Source: Phenylobacterium sp. SCN 70-31
Lineage (GTDB): Bacteria > Pseudomonadota > Alphaproteobacteria > Caulobacterales > Caulobacteraceae
NCBI RefSeq assembly: GCF_001724605.1
Contig: NZ_MEEX01000028.1
Span: forward strand, 1 to 64,000
Reading direction: 5' to 3'
Length of the DNA stretch: 64,000 nt
Shown here: positions 24,894 through 34,652 of the stretch, in pieces
How the letters are laid out: the number at the start of each line of letters is the position of its first letter
How positions within the stretch are numbered: position 1 is the stretch's first letter
Translations under genes and position numbers: made by a program
Notes under the pieces: generated by a model
What the model was told of the DNA's origin: nothing
What the model saw: the letters and a program-made list of their open reading frames with translations, nothing else
Database searches by the model: none

Positions 24894-25036
24894 GGGGCCT
24901 CCGGAGTCAGATGGCGTGGGCTTTAGCGAGGCGGCGGTGTTCCCGCAAGGTTTGGCGCGCACGCCCGGGAAAGCGTCGGCCGCAAGCGGGGTTTTCCACA
25001 GGTCGGGGCTTCCCAGCTTAACGCCGATCACTAATA

Positions 25037-25047
25037 TGAACGTTTGA
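25037..25047. promoter_or_regulatory. Imperfect palindrome upstream of aldehyde dehydrogenase
   Basis: TGAACGTTTGA lies 70 bases upstream of the aldehyde dehydrogenase start. On the other strand its core AACGTTCA equals the core of the operator-like repeat at 36179-36198 next to the TetR gene. It may be a site for that or a related TetR protein. Confidence 0.3.
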
Positions 25048-25116
25048 AAGACGGGGAGCGGACGCCTTAAGTCCGCCACGACAGGATCGCCCCGACAACA
25101 TGCCAGGAGGACGTCT

Positions 25117-26559
<1,443 letters not shown>

Positions 26560-26585
26560 CGCCCACGCCATCGGCGACGACGGAG

Positions 26586-26612
26586 GGGCCGCCCGCGAGG
26601 GCGGCCCTTTTT
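26586..26612 (+). terminator. Intrinsic terminator after aldehyde dehydrogenase
   Basis: A perfect 9-base-pair stem (GGGCCGCCC / GGGCGGCCC) with loop GCGA is followed by five T residues. It begins 27 bases after the stop codon. Confidence 0.9.
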
Positions 26613-26641
26613 CGTTGCCGATGGCGGTCGGGCCGGAAGGA

Positions 26642-28897
26642 TCAGGCCGGGAGGGCCGCCTTCACCGCGTCGGGCCGGATCGGAAGGTCTCGGACACGGG
26701 CGCCGACGGCGTTGAAGATGGCGTTGCCGATGGCCGGACCGACCACGGTGGTGGCGGGCTCGCCCAGACCCACGGGGACGTGGTCGCTCTTCACGAACTC
26801 GATGTCGAGGTCCGGGACGTCCGACATCCGCAGGGGCGTGTAGCCGTCGAGGTTGAGGTCCCTGGGCTGACCGCCTTCGAACGCCGAGCCCTCCTTGAGC
26901 GCCAGGCTCAGGCCCCAGAGCGCGGCGCCTTCCATCTGGGCCAGGGCGCCGTCGGGATCGACCACGATCCCGCAGTCGACCACCAGGGTCAGCTTCTCGA
27001 CCTTGACCGCGCCGGTGGCGGAATCGACCGCGACGCGGGCGGCGCAGGCCACCCAGGTGGGCATGTCGCGTTCCTGGCCGAAGGTGGTGGCCACGCCCAG
27101 GCCGGTGTTCTTCGGCAGGGCGCCGCCCCAGCCGGCTTTCGACGCCAGCCGCCTGAGCACCGCCGCCTGGCGCGCCGCCCCGCCGACCGCGTTGGGGCTG
27201 GAACCCGCGTTGCGGCCGCGGGCGTCCAGCATCTTCAGACGGAAGGCTACAGGGTCGGCCTTCGCGGCGAGGGCGGCCTCGTCCATGAAGCACTCGACGG
27301 CCCAGTTGGTGAATCCCGGTCCCACCGAACGCAGCCAGCCCGGCCGGAAGGCGCGGTTGGCGAGGTCGTTCCGGATCGCCCGGACACGCTGGGCGCCGAC
27401 GTTGTACCAGTGGTCGGCGCCGCTGATCGCGAAGGGGTCGTAGGCCACGCCGTTCTTGCCGTTGGGCATGAAGAACGGCGCCATCGCCTGGGTGGGCCAG
27501 CCGGCGCAGCAGGCGTGGTCCATCGCCGTGATGCGACCGCCTGCGCCGAGGGCGGCGCGGACCACCTGCACCGATGGCGAGCGGGGGCTGTCGAAGCGGG
27601 TGTCGTCGGGGCGGGTCCAGACCACCTTCACCGGCTTGCCGCCGATGGCCTTGGAGGCGAGCGCGGCGACCACCGCGTAGTCGCCGTTGAGCCGTCGGCC
27701 GAAGCCGCCGCCCAGCAGGTAGGTGCGCAGCACGATGGTCTTCTCGTCGCGCCCGAGGGCCTTGGCCAGCCACGGCAGGACGAGCGACTGCCACTGATTG
27801 CCCGTGTGGATCTCGAAGACGCCGTCCTTCTCGAAAGCCAGGGCGTTCACGGGCTCGAGCTGGAAGTGGAGGGCGGTGGCCGTCGTATAGGTGCGTTCCA
27901 GCGTGGTTCCGGCGGCGGCGAAGGCGGCGTCCACGCCGGGATCGTCGACCACCAGGCCGCCGCCGGCCTTGTCGGCGATGAGGGTCCGGGCGCGGGCCTG
28001 GAGGTCGGCCTCGGACACCGTGGCGGTGTCGCCCGGTTTCCAGGTCACCTTCAGCGCCTCGGCGGCCCGGTCGGCGGCGACGAAGCTCTCGGCGTAGACC
28101 ATGACCACGCCGGGCGCCGTGCCCGAAGGGTCGTCCAGTGCGATGGCGCGGAGGTAGCCGGGGATCTTCCGGGCCTCGCTCTCGTCGATGGCCGTCACCG
28201 ACGCGCCATAGCGGGTGGGCGGCAGCCTGGGCCGCGCGTAGACCATGCCGGGGACCTTGGCGTCGAGGCCGTAGAGGCCCTGGCCGTTGGTCTTGGCGGG
28301 AATGTCCCGGGCGATCACCGGACGGCCGACGAGGCGACGCTGGGTGGCGTCCTTGACGGGCATCTTCGCGAGGGCCTCGGCCGTGTAGCCGGACGGAAGC
28401 CCGCCGCGGGCGACGATGTCGCCGTACGAGATCGATTTCGCCCCTGCGACGATGGCGCCGTCGCGCGCGACGCACGACGCGGCAGGAACGCCGAGGGCCT
28501 TGGCGCCGGCCTCGACCAGGGCGATCCGGCCGGCGGCGGCGGCCTGGCTGTAGAGCGGGTAGCTCTGCCACACCGACCAACTGCCGCCGGTGACCATGAG
28601 ACCCCACCGGGGATCGCTGTCCACGTGGTCGATCTTCACCTTGGCCCAGTCGGCTTCCAGTTCGTCGGCGACGATGCGGGCGATGGCGGTGCCGACGTGC
28701 TGGCCCATCTCGGCCCGGATGATGTGGACGGTGACGGCCCCCGAGCGGTCGATCGAGTACCAGATGGTGGGTTCGTAGACGCCCGTGGCTGCGTCGGTCG
28801 GAGAGGTGAGGGTGAAGGCGGCGCCCGCCGCCGTCATCGAGATGAGAAGCCCGCGGCGCGACAGGCCGACCGGCGAAGGACCAGCGATCGTGTTCAT
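26642..28897 (-). CDS. Molybdenum hydroxylase large subunit, IorB-like (Tat-exported)
   Basis: The 751-residue protein is a molybdopterin-binding subunit of the xanthine dehydrogenase superfamily. It resembles isoquinoline 1-oxidoreductase beta and membrane-bound aldehyde dehydrogenases. The N-terminus has a twin-arginine motif (LSRRGLL) and hydrophobic stretch, so export is expected. Cofactor-contact motifs include LLGGGFGRR near 390, RSVGPGFTNWAVECFMDE near 530 and the catalytic Glu713 in VGLGEPATT. These enzymes hydroxylate N-heterocycles or aldehydes with water as oxygen source. The ATG overlaps the stop of the iron-sulfur subunit gene by 4 bases. There is no FAD subunit gene, as in the IorAB class; electrons probably go to a cytochrome. 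Confidence 0.88.
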   Translation of the reverse strand: MNTIAGPSPVGLSRRGLLISMTAAGAAFTLTSPTDAATGVYEPTIWYSIDRSGAVTVHIIRAEMGQHVGTAIARIVADELEADWAKVKIDHVDSDPRWGLMVTGGSWSVWQSYPLYSQAAAAGRIALVEAGAKALGVPAASCVARDGAIVAGAKSISYGDIVARGGLPSGYTAEALAKMPVKDATQRRLVGRPVIARDIPAKTNGQGLYGLDAKVPGMVYARPRLPPTRYGASVTAIDESEARKIPGYLRAIALDDPSGTAPGVVMVYAESFVAADRAAEALKVTWKPGDTATVSEADLQARARTLIADKAGGGLVVDDPGVDAAFAAAGTTLERTYTTATALHFQLEPVNALAFEKDGVFEIHTGNQWQSLVLPWLAKALGRDEKTIVLRTYLLGGGFGRRLNGDYAVVAALASKAIGGKPVKVVWTRPDDTRFDSPRSPSVQVVRAALGAGGRITAMDHACCAGWPTQAMAPFFMPNGKNGVAYDPFAISGADHWYNVGAQRVRAIRNDLANRAFRPGWLRSVGPGFTNWAVECFMDEAALAAKADPVAFRLKMLDARGRNAGSSPNAVGGAARQAAVLRRLASKAGWGGALPKNTGLGVATTFGQERDMPTWVACAARVAVDSATGAVKVEKLTLVVDCGIVVDPDGALAQMEGAALWGLSLALKEGSAFEGGQPRDLNLDGYTPLRMSDVPDLDIEFVKSDHVPVGLGEPATTVVGPAIGNAIFNAVGARVRDLPIRPDAVKAALPA

Positions 28898-29385
28898 GCC
28901 TTGGCTCCCTGACGGGCGGACGTGCGGCCGGCTGAGGTGCGGCTGGCGGCCAGCTTGATCGCGCGCTTGATGCGGACGTAGGCCATGCAGCGGCAGAGGT
29001 TGCCCTCCATCGCGGCCACGATCTGGTCGTCGGTCGGGGCGGGCGTCTCCTTCAGGAGGGCGGCGGCCTGCATGATCTGCCCCGACTGGCAGTAGCCGCA
29101 CTGGGGCGCCTGGGTTTCGATCCAGGCCTGCTGGACGGGGTGGCGGCCTGCGGGATCGAGGCCTTCGATCGTGGTGACGGACAGGCCGGCCATCGACCCT
29201 ACGGGGGTCACACAGGATCGGACCGCCTGACCGTCCACGTGCACGGTGCAGGCCCCGCAGGCGCCGATGCCGCATCCGAACTTGGTGCCTGTGAGGCCGA
29301 CCTCGTCGCGGATGGCCCACAGCAGAGGCGTGTCGTCGGGTGTCGTCAACGTGACGCTGCGGCCATTCAGACGGAACTGAGTCAT
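28894..29385 (-). CDS. Molybdenum hydroxylase [2Fe-2S] subunit, IorA-like
   Basis: The 163-residue protein has an N-terminal plant-ferredoxin-like cluster (KFGCGIGACGACTVH and a fourth Cys in RSC) and a second helical cluster domain (CGYCQSGQ and EGNLCRCMAY). This is the standard small subunit that carries electrons away from the molybdenum site. It has no Tat signal of its own and is presumably co-exported with the large subunit. ATG at 29385 is preferred over one 42 bases upstream because GGAGAGG sits 6 bases before it. The C-terminus is basic (SRTSAGRTSARQGAKA). Confidence 0.9.
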   Translation of the reverse strand: MTQFRLNGRSVTLTTPDDTPLLWAIRDEVGLTGTKFGCGIGACGACTVHVDGQAVRSCVTPVGSMAGLSVTTIEGLDPAGRHPVQQAWIETQAPQCGYCQSGQIMQAAALLKETPAPTDDQIVAAMEGNLCRCMAYVRIKRAIKLAASRTSAGRTSARQGAKA

Positions 29386-29470
29386 GCGACCTCTCCGAAT
29401 GTCGGCGGCCCGAACAGAGCCGGACAAGCTGGGAGCGGACGCCCAAAAGCGACGTTCGGCAAGGCCTATC

Positions 29471-30658
29471 TCAGCCTTGCGCCTCGCGGGCGCGACGGGC
29501 CGCGCTGAAGCCGAGCAGCCCCAGGCCGAGGGCCCCGGCGAGCGCCGAACCGACGACCACGCCGGCCCGCATCTGGTCCTCCCGTACGTCGCCGGGCGGA
29601 AAGGCGGCGGCGCCGGCGAAGAGACTCATGGCGAAACCGACGCCGCAGAGGGCGGACGCGCCCAAGAGTTCGATCCAGCGCGCCCCGGTCGGCCGCCGCG
29701 CCCATTTCAGGCCGATGACCAGGGCGGCGGCCCCGAAGACGCCCGCGGGCTTGCCCAGGGCCAGGGCGGCGGTCAGCCCCAGGCTGACGGGCGAGACGAG
29801 GTCGCGGTCGGCGCCGCCGCTCAGGGGAAAGCCCGCGGCCAGGAAGACGAACAACGGCAGGACGACGAAGGCGACGTAAGGGTGCAGGGCGTCCATCGTC
29901 TCCTGGAGCACGCCGGTTCCGCCGGCCCGCTTGGGGTCCAGCGGGAAGACGGCGGCCAGGGCCAGGCCCGCCAGGGCCGTGCTGATTCCGGATTTGAGCG
30001 TGAACGCCCAGAGCAGCAGCCCGCCTGCGGCCCAGACGGCGTAGGGGGCGGCGCGCCAGCGCGACATCGCCGCCAGCACCGCGAGGGTCGCGGCGGCGGC
30101 GGCCAGCATCGGAAAGCGCAGGCCCTCGGGGTAGAGCAGCGCCACGCCCAGGCCCGTGGCGGCGCCGTCGATGAGGGCGATGGTGAGCAGGAACATCCGC
30201 AGCGTGGGGGGCAGGCGGGGCCCCGCCAGGGCCAGGATCGCGAGCGCGAAGGCGATGTCGGTGGGTGCGGCGGCGAGCCAGGCGTGGGCCGCGCCGCCGG
30301 GGCCGAGGTTCGCGGCGACGTAGATCGCGGCGGGCAGAACGATCCCCCCGGCGGCGGCCAGGAGCGGCAGGGCGAGACGGCGGGGGTTCGAGAGTTCGCC
30401 CCGCAGGACCTCGTGCTTCAGCTCGAGCCCCAGGACGAAGAACAGCACCGGCATCAGCGCCGTGGTGATCCACGCGCCCAGGCCCATCGTCTGGGCGAAC
30501 GGCCCGACCTGGATGGGGACGGGCGCGGCCACCAGCCCGAAATAGGCGTCCGACCACGGCGTGTTGGCCCAGAGGATCGCCGCCAGCGCCGCGATGGGCG
30601 GCAGCAGGCCCGAGCCGGTCTCGGTCCGCAGGTATGCGAGCGTCGAGCGCGTGGACAT
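29471..30658 (-). CDS. nhaA: NhaA-family Na+/H+ antiporter, active-site variant
   Basis: The 395-residue protein has about twelve membrane helices and aligns along its length with NhaA. PTDIAFALAILAL keeps the Asp of helix 4, LKSGIST and ALGKPAGVF (with the helix-10 Lys) are present, and GVGFAMSLF matches helix 11. In helix 5, however, the invariant Asp-Asp pair reads ALIDGAATG: Asp164 is kept but the second Asp is Gly165. In E. coli both aspartates are needed for ion binding. The protein may therefore have altered stoichiometry, other ion specificity or low activity. It is a single gene with an ATG start. Confidence 0.87.
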   Translation of the reverse strand: MSTRSTLAYLRTETGSGLLPPIAALAAILWANTPWSDAYFGLVAAPVPIQVGPFAQTMGLGAWITTALMPVLFFVLGLELKHEVLRGELSNPRRLALPLLAAAGGIVLPAAIYVAANLGPGGAAHAWLAAAPTDIAFALAILALAGPRLPPTLRMFLLTIALIDGAATGLGVALLYPEGLRFPMLAAAAATLAVLAAMSRWRAAPYAVWAAGGLLLWAFTLKSGISTALAGLALAAVFPLDPKRAGGTGVLQETMDALHPYVAFVVLPLFVFLAAGFPLSGGADRDLVSPVSLGLTAALALGKPAGVFGAAALVIGLKWARRPTGARWIELLGASALCGVGFAMSLFAGAAAFPPGDVREDQMRAGVVVGSALAGALGLGLLGFSAARRAREAQG

Positions 30659-30757
30659 CGGGGCCTGGGTAACAAGCCGCCCGCGCCCGCTCTAGCGAAA
30701 TCGCCCGGCAGGGCCTTAAGGTGCGGGCGCAACAAACCGAAGCTTCGAGGAAACGCC

Positions 30758-31327
30758 ATGAGATTGTCCGCCCCCCGGGTGCCGCCGCTGAAGGACGCCG
30801 ACCTGTCGCCCGACCAGGCCGAGGCGCTGCAACCCGTGCGCAACGGGACGATGGGCGTGCTGAACATCTTCCGGACGCTGGCGCACGCGCCCAAGGCGCT
30901 GACCCGCTTCAACGACTGGGGCGGCTATATCCTGTCGCGCCGCAACGACCTGCCGGCCCGCGAGCGGGAGATCCTGATCCTGCGTGTCGGCTACCTGTGC
31001 AAGTCGGGCTACGAGTTCACCCAGCACACGCGGATCGGCCTACAGTCGGGCCTGACCGACGCCGAGATCGAGCAGATCAAGCGCGGCGCCGACGCCGGCT
31101 GGAGCGCGGCGGACGCGGTGCTGGTGAAGGCGGCGGACGAGCTGGTGGGCGACCACTTCATCACCGACGCCACCTGGGCCGAACTGGGCCGCCACTACAG
31201 CGACAAGCAGCGCATGGACGTGGTGTTCACCGTGGGCCAGTACACCCAGGTCTCGATGATCCTGAACAGCTTCGGCGTGCAGCTCGACGAGGGTCAGACG
31301 CTCGACCCCGAGCTGAAGGGCTACTGA
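30758..31327 (+). CDS. Carboxymuconolactone decarboxylase-family protein
   Basis: The 189-residue protein contains the CMD core ILSRRNDLPAREREILILRV followed by GYLCKSGYEFTQHTRIG. The family includes 4-carboxymuconolactone decarboxylase and AhpD-like peroxidases. Here only one Cys is present at the position of the AhpD CxxC motif, so an AhpD-type redox role is unlikely. The start is ATG at 30758, preceded by CGAGGA; the long frame upstream of it is the antisense of nhaA. The SDR gene starts one base after its stop, so the two form an operon, suggesting a catabolic pathway for a ring compound. Confidence 0.82.
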   Translation: MRLSAPRVPPLKDADLSPDQAEALQPVRNGTMGVLNIFRTLAHAPKALTRFNDWGGYILSRRNDLPAREREILILRVGYLCKSGYEFTQHTRIGLQSGLTDAEIEQIKRGADAGWSAADAVLVKAADELVGDHFITDATWAELGRHYSDKQRMDVVFTVGQYTQVSMILNSFGVQLDEGQTLDPELKGY

Positions 31328-31328
31328 G

Positions 31329-32141
31329 ATGGCGGCCGAGGGACGCGGGCGGCTGGCGGGCAAGACCGTCGTCGTCGTGGGCGCGGGCCAGACGCCGGGA
31401 GAGACGGTCGGCAACGGCCGGGCCATGGCGCTGTTGTTCGCGCGCGAAGGCGCGCGGGTGCTGTGCGTCGACCGGATCGGCGAGCGGGCCGAGGAGACCG
31501 CCGCCCTGGTCCGCGCCGAAGGCGGCGACGCCACCGCGCTCGAGGCCGACGTGACGAAGGCGGCGGACGCAGCGTCCATCGTGGAGACGGCGCAGGCGCG
31601 GCTGGGACGGATCGACATCCTGGTCAACAACGTGGGCATCGGCGGCGGCGACGGCCCGGCCCATGTGGTGGAGGAGGCGGCCTTCGACCGCATCCTGTCC
31701 GTGAACCTGAAGGGGATGTGGCTGGTCACCAAGGCGGTGTTGCCGGTGATGCGCGGGCAGAAGGCGGGCGCCATCGTCAACATCTCGTCCCTGGCGGCGC
31801 GGGCCGGTGGCATCCAGGTGGCCTACGAGATCTCCAAGGCCGGGGTGAACCGGCTGACGGCGCACGTGGCCATGTCCCAGGCGCGGCACGGCATCCGCTG
31901 CAACGCCGTCCAGCCGGGCCTGATGGACACGCCGATGGCGGTGGCGGGCATCGCCGGGGCCAGCGGGCGCACCCAGGCCGAGGTGCGGGCCGAACGGGAC
32001 GCCAGGGTGCCGCTCGGGAGCCAGATGGGTACGGCCTGGGACACCGCCTACGCCGCCCTGTTCCTGGCCTCGGACGAGGCGAAGTTCGTGACCGGGGCGG
32101 TCCTGCCCGTGGACGGCGGCATGGGGGTGCGGGTCGGCTGA
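31329..32141 (+). CDS. SDR family NAD(P)-dependent oxidoreductase
   Basis: The 270-residue protein is a classical SDR. The cofactor loop is in VVVVGAGQTPGETVGNGRAM, NNVGIGGGDG follows strand 4, NISSLAARAG carries the catalytic Ser, and YEISKAG carries Tyr and Lys. TGAVLPVDGG ends the fold. The glycine-rich loop is longer than usual (GAGQTPGETVGNGRAM), which is seen in some steroid or terpene dehydrogenases, but this does not fix the substrate. It is coupled to the carboxymuconolactone decarboxylase-like gene one base upstream. Confidence 0.85.
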   Translation: MAAEGRGRLAGKTVVVVGAGQTPGETVGNGRAMALLFAREGARVLCVDRIGERAEETAALVRAEGGDATALEADVTKAADAASIVETAQARLGRIDILVNNVGIGGGDGPAHVVEEAAFDRILSVNLKGMWLVTKAVLPVMRGQKAGAIVNISSLAARAGGIQVAYEISKAGVNRLTAHVAMSQARHGIRCNAVQPGLMDTPMAVAGIAGASGRTQAEVRAERDARVPLGSQMGTAWDTAYAALFLASDEAKFVTGAVLPVDGGMGVRVG

Positions 32142-32210
32142 CGGACCATCGACGGAACGCCTCGTCGCGGGTCCGCGTTAGACGCCGGACTGAAACCGAG
32201 GAGCGCCGGC

Positions 32211-32285
32211 ATGAACGGCATCATCTATCTCGTGGGCCTTGTCGTGGTGGTCCTGGCCGTCCTGGGCTTCCTGGGCATCGCCTAG
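32211..32285 (+). CDS. Tiny single-helix membrane peptide, 24 aa
   Basis: The peptide starts MNGIIYLVGLVVVVLAVLGF and ends LGIA, so it is almost one membrane helix with no soluble part. GAGGAG lies 6 bases before the ATG. Peptides with this MNGIIYLVGL start are common as unannotated small genes in alphaproteobacteria, from general knowledge. The frame ends 34 bases before the selO start. Function is unknown. Confidence 0.55.
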   Translation: MNGIIYLVGLVVVVLAVLGFLGIA

Positions 32286-32319
32286 TTGCCCCGTCGGGTC
32301 GGCGGGGCTAGCTGACGGC

Positions 32320-33735
32320 ATGCCCGTCTCGCCCGCCTACCGCCCAGACCCCCGGCTGCCCGCGTTGGGCGCCGAGTTCGGAGATCCCGTCCGCGCGGCG
32401 GATTTTCCCCAGACGATCCTACGCTACCGCAACGACCGCGCCGCGGCGTCGGTGGGGTTGGAGACGCTGACCGACGAGGCATGGATCGCCCACTTCGGGC
32501 GATTCCAGGCGCTGCCGGGGAATATCGATCCGCCTCTGGCGCTGCGTTATCACGGCCACCAGTTCCGCGTTTACAACCCCGACCTGGGCGATGGCCGGGG
32601 GTTCCTGTTCGCGCAGTTGCGGGAGACCGGGACGGGCCGCTTGCTGGATCTCGGGACCAAGGGCTCGGGCCAGACGCCCTGGTCGCGTGGCGGCGACGGG
32701 CGGCTGACGCTGAAGGGCGGCGTGCGCGAGGTGCTGGCGACGGCGATGCTGGAGGCGCTGGGCGTCCCGACCTCGAAGTCGTTCTCGCTGGTGGAGACCG
32801 GCGAGGCGCTGGTCCGGGGCGACGAGCCCAGTCCGACGCGCTCGGCGGTGCTTGTCCGGCTGTCGCACAGCCACGTGCGCTTCGGCAGCTTCCAACGGCA
32901 CGCGTTCTTCGAGGCGAAGTATCGTCTGCTGGCGCTCACCGACCATGTGGTGGACACCTATTATCCAGAGGTGGCGGGGGCGAACGACCGGCCCGTCGCG
33001 CTCATGGAGGCGGCGACCGGCCGCGCGGCGGGGCTCGTGGCGCGGTGGATGGCGGCCGGCTTCGTCCACGGCGTGCTCAACACCGACAACATGAACATCA
33101 CGGGCGAGAGCTTCGACTACGGGCCCTACCGCTTCCTGCCCTACTCCGACCCGAACCACGTGGCGGCCTATTTCGACCAGAACGGGCTCTACAGCTTCGG
33201 CCGCCAGCCCGAGGCGGTGTTCTGGAACCTGCAGCAGCTCGCCGGCTGCCTGAGCCTGGTGGCCGAAAGCGACCCGCTGGTCGAGGCGTTGAACCGCTTC
33301 GCCCCCGCCTATCGCGCCGCCCTGGCCGAGGCGATGCTGGCGCGGCTTGGCCTGAAGCCGAAGGGCGGGGAGGCGGATGTGGCCTTCGTGCAGTCCGCGT
33401 TCCGGGCGCTGGCGGAAGGCGGGCCTCGGGTGCGCTGGGAGCCGTTCTTCTTCGACTGGTTCTGCGGGGACGAGGGACGTGCGATGTCGGGGCCTCGGGC
33501 GGCGGTGTACGGCGAGGAGGCCTTCGCCGCGTTCCGCACCGGTCTGGCCGACTACGAGCCCGAGCGGCCCGAGCGCCTGGGGCATCCCTACTTCGCCGGG
33601 CTGGAGCCGGAAGAACTGCTCTACGACCAGATCGAGGCGCTTTGGGCGCCCATCGCCGCGACGGACGACTGGGACGCCTTCCACGAGAAGCTTGCGCGGA
33701 TCGAGATCGCGCGCGTGGCCTGGGGACTGGGGTAG
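32320..33735 (+). CDS. selO: Protein adenylyltransferase SelO (YdiU family)
   Basis: The 471-residue protein is a SelO pseudokinase. LGTKGSGQTPWSRGGDGRL is the nucleotide-binding loop, VLATAMLEALGVPTSKSFSL follows, and GFVHGVLNTDNMNITGESFD holds the catalytic Asn/Asp residues. SelO flips ATP in the active site and transfers AMP to Ser, Thr or Tyr of proteins involved in redox balance. The C-terminal Sec or Cys end found in some family members is absent; the protein ends RVAWGLG. ATG at 32320 is preferred; a frame extending 81 bases upstream overlaps the tiny peptide gene. Confidence 0.92.
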   Translation: MPVSPAYRPDPRLPALGAEFGDPVRAADFPQTILRYRNDRAAASVGLETLTDEAWIAHFGRFQALPGNIDPPLALRYHGHQFRVYNPDLGDGRGFLFAQLRETGTGRLLDLGTKGSGQTPWSRGGDGRLTLKGGVREVLATAMLEALGVPTSKSFSLVETGEALVRGDEPSPTRSAVLVRLSHSHVRFGSFQRHAFFEAKYRLLALTDHVVDTYYPEVAGANDRPVALMEAATGRAAGLVARWMAAGFVHGVLNTDNMNITGESFDYGPYRFLPYSDPNHVAAYFDQNGLYSFGRQPEAVFWNLQQLAGCLSLVAESDPLVEALNRFAPAYRAALAEAMLARLGLKPKGGEADVAFVQSAFRALAEGGPRVRWEPFFFDWFCGDEGRAMSGPRAAVYGEEAFAAFRTGLADYEPERPERLGHPYFAGLEPEELLYDQIEALWAPIAATDDWDAFHEKLARIEIARVAWGLG

Positions 33736-33764
33736 CCGCAACGCAGCGAGGTGGGCGGAAGGGT

Positions 33765-34652
33765 TCAGGCGCGCGGACGTGAGGCCCATTGGGCCAGGAC
33801 CACGCCGCCCAGGGTCACCGCCGCGCCCAGGGCCTGGAGCGGCCCGAGCGGTTCGGCGAACAGCAGCCAGCCCAGCCACGCCGCCACCACCGGCTGGACC
33901 AGCACCACCACCGAGGCCGTCGAGGTGGGCAGGCGGCCCATGGCCCAGGCGATGGAGCCCTGGCCGCCGACGTGCATCAGGCCCAGCCCCACGAGCGCCG
34001 CCCAACCCAGGGGGCTGAGCGGCAGGATGCGCTCGCCCATCAGAAGTGCGGTGATCAGCAGGAGCGGCGCGCCGACGACGCTGACCCAGAACATCAGACG
34101 GCTGGCGGCCTCGGTGCGGCGGCCCTCGGCCATCGCCAGGAAATAGAGGGCGTACCAGAGCGCTGTCAGGGCCGACAGGAGATCGCCGAGCGGCTGGTTC
34201 CGGAGACCGCCCCCGCCCTTGTCCAGGGCCATCATCGAGGCGCCGCCGACAGAGGCGGCCACAGCCACCAGGAACAGGGCCGCGGGCCGCTGCTTCAGGA
34301 AGATCCACGCGAAGGCGGTGACCACCACCGGCGTCAGGTTCGTCAGGACCGTGGCGTTGGTCACCGAGGTGTAGTGGATGCCGTAGTGCCAGAATCCCAG
34401 GTCGAGGGCGAAGAACAGGCCCGCCCACAGCGCCATCTTCGAAGGCCGTCCGACGCCGCCGGCGGCTCCGCGCGACAGGAAGGCCAGCAGGGGCAGCGCC
34501 AGGGCCAGCCGCCAGAAGCCCGCCGCGGCGGGCCCGGCCTCGGTCAACCGCACCAGGATCGGCGACAGCCCGATGATGCAGGCGCCCGCGACCAGCACCG
34601 CCAGCGCCTGCCAGCGTGCGCCGCCCGGGGCCGAGGCCGCCGCGTCATCCAA
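33765..34652 (-). CDS. EamA/DMT-family transporter
   Basis: The 295-residue protein has ten membrane helices in two EamA repeats. IGLSPILVRLTEAGPAAAGF opens repeat one, and GLMHVGGQGSIAWAMGRLPT with PVVAAWLGWLLFAEPLGPLQ lies in repeat two. The family exports amino acids, metabolites or drugs, and the substrate cannot be assigned. The start is TTG at 34652, supported by GGAAGGAG 8 bases upstream; it overlaps the end of the gluQ-like gene by 8 bases, so the two are translationally linked. Confidence 0.82.
   Translation of the reverse strand: MDDAAASAPGGARWQALAVLVAGACIIGLSPILVRLTEAGPAAAGFWRLALALPLLAFLSRGAAGGVGRPSKMALWAGLFFALDLGFWHYGIHYTSVTNATVLTNLTPVVVTAFAWIFLKQRPAALFLVAVAASVGGASMMALDKGGGGLRNQPLGDLLSALTALWYALYFLAMAEGRRTEAASRLMFWVSVVGAPLLLITALLMGERILPLSPLGWAALVGLGLMHVGGQGSIAWAMGRLPTSTASVVVLVQPVVAAWLGWLLFAEPLGPLQALGAAVTLGGVVLAQWASRPRA

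Noticed and set aside
28894-29446. In-frame joining of the molybdenum hydroxylase frame to the region above 28897
   Set aside because: The large-subunit frame stays open through the antisense or alternate frame of the small subunit, but the ATGA overlap, Tat signal and iron-sulfur motifs show two separate genes.
29384-30757. N-terminal extension of the carboxymuconolactone decarboxylase-like gene
   Set aside because: The extension is the complement of nhaA, is low-complexity, and the ATG at 30758 has its own ribosome binding site and gives a family-length protein.
31463-32311. 282-codon plus-strand frame overlapping the SDR gene
   Set aside because: It is a shifted frame of the SDR gene, with Arg/Gly/Ala-rich low-complexity translation.
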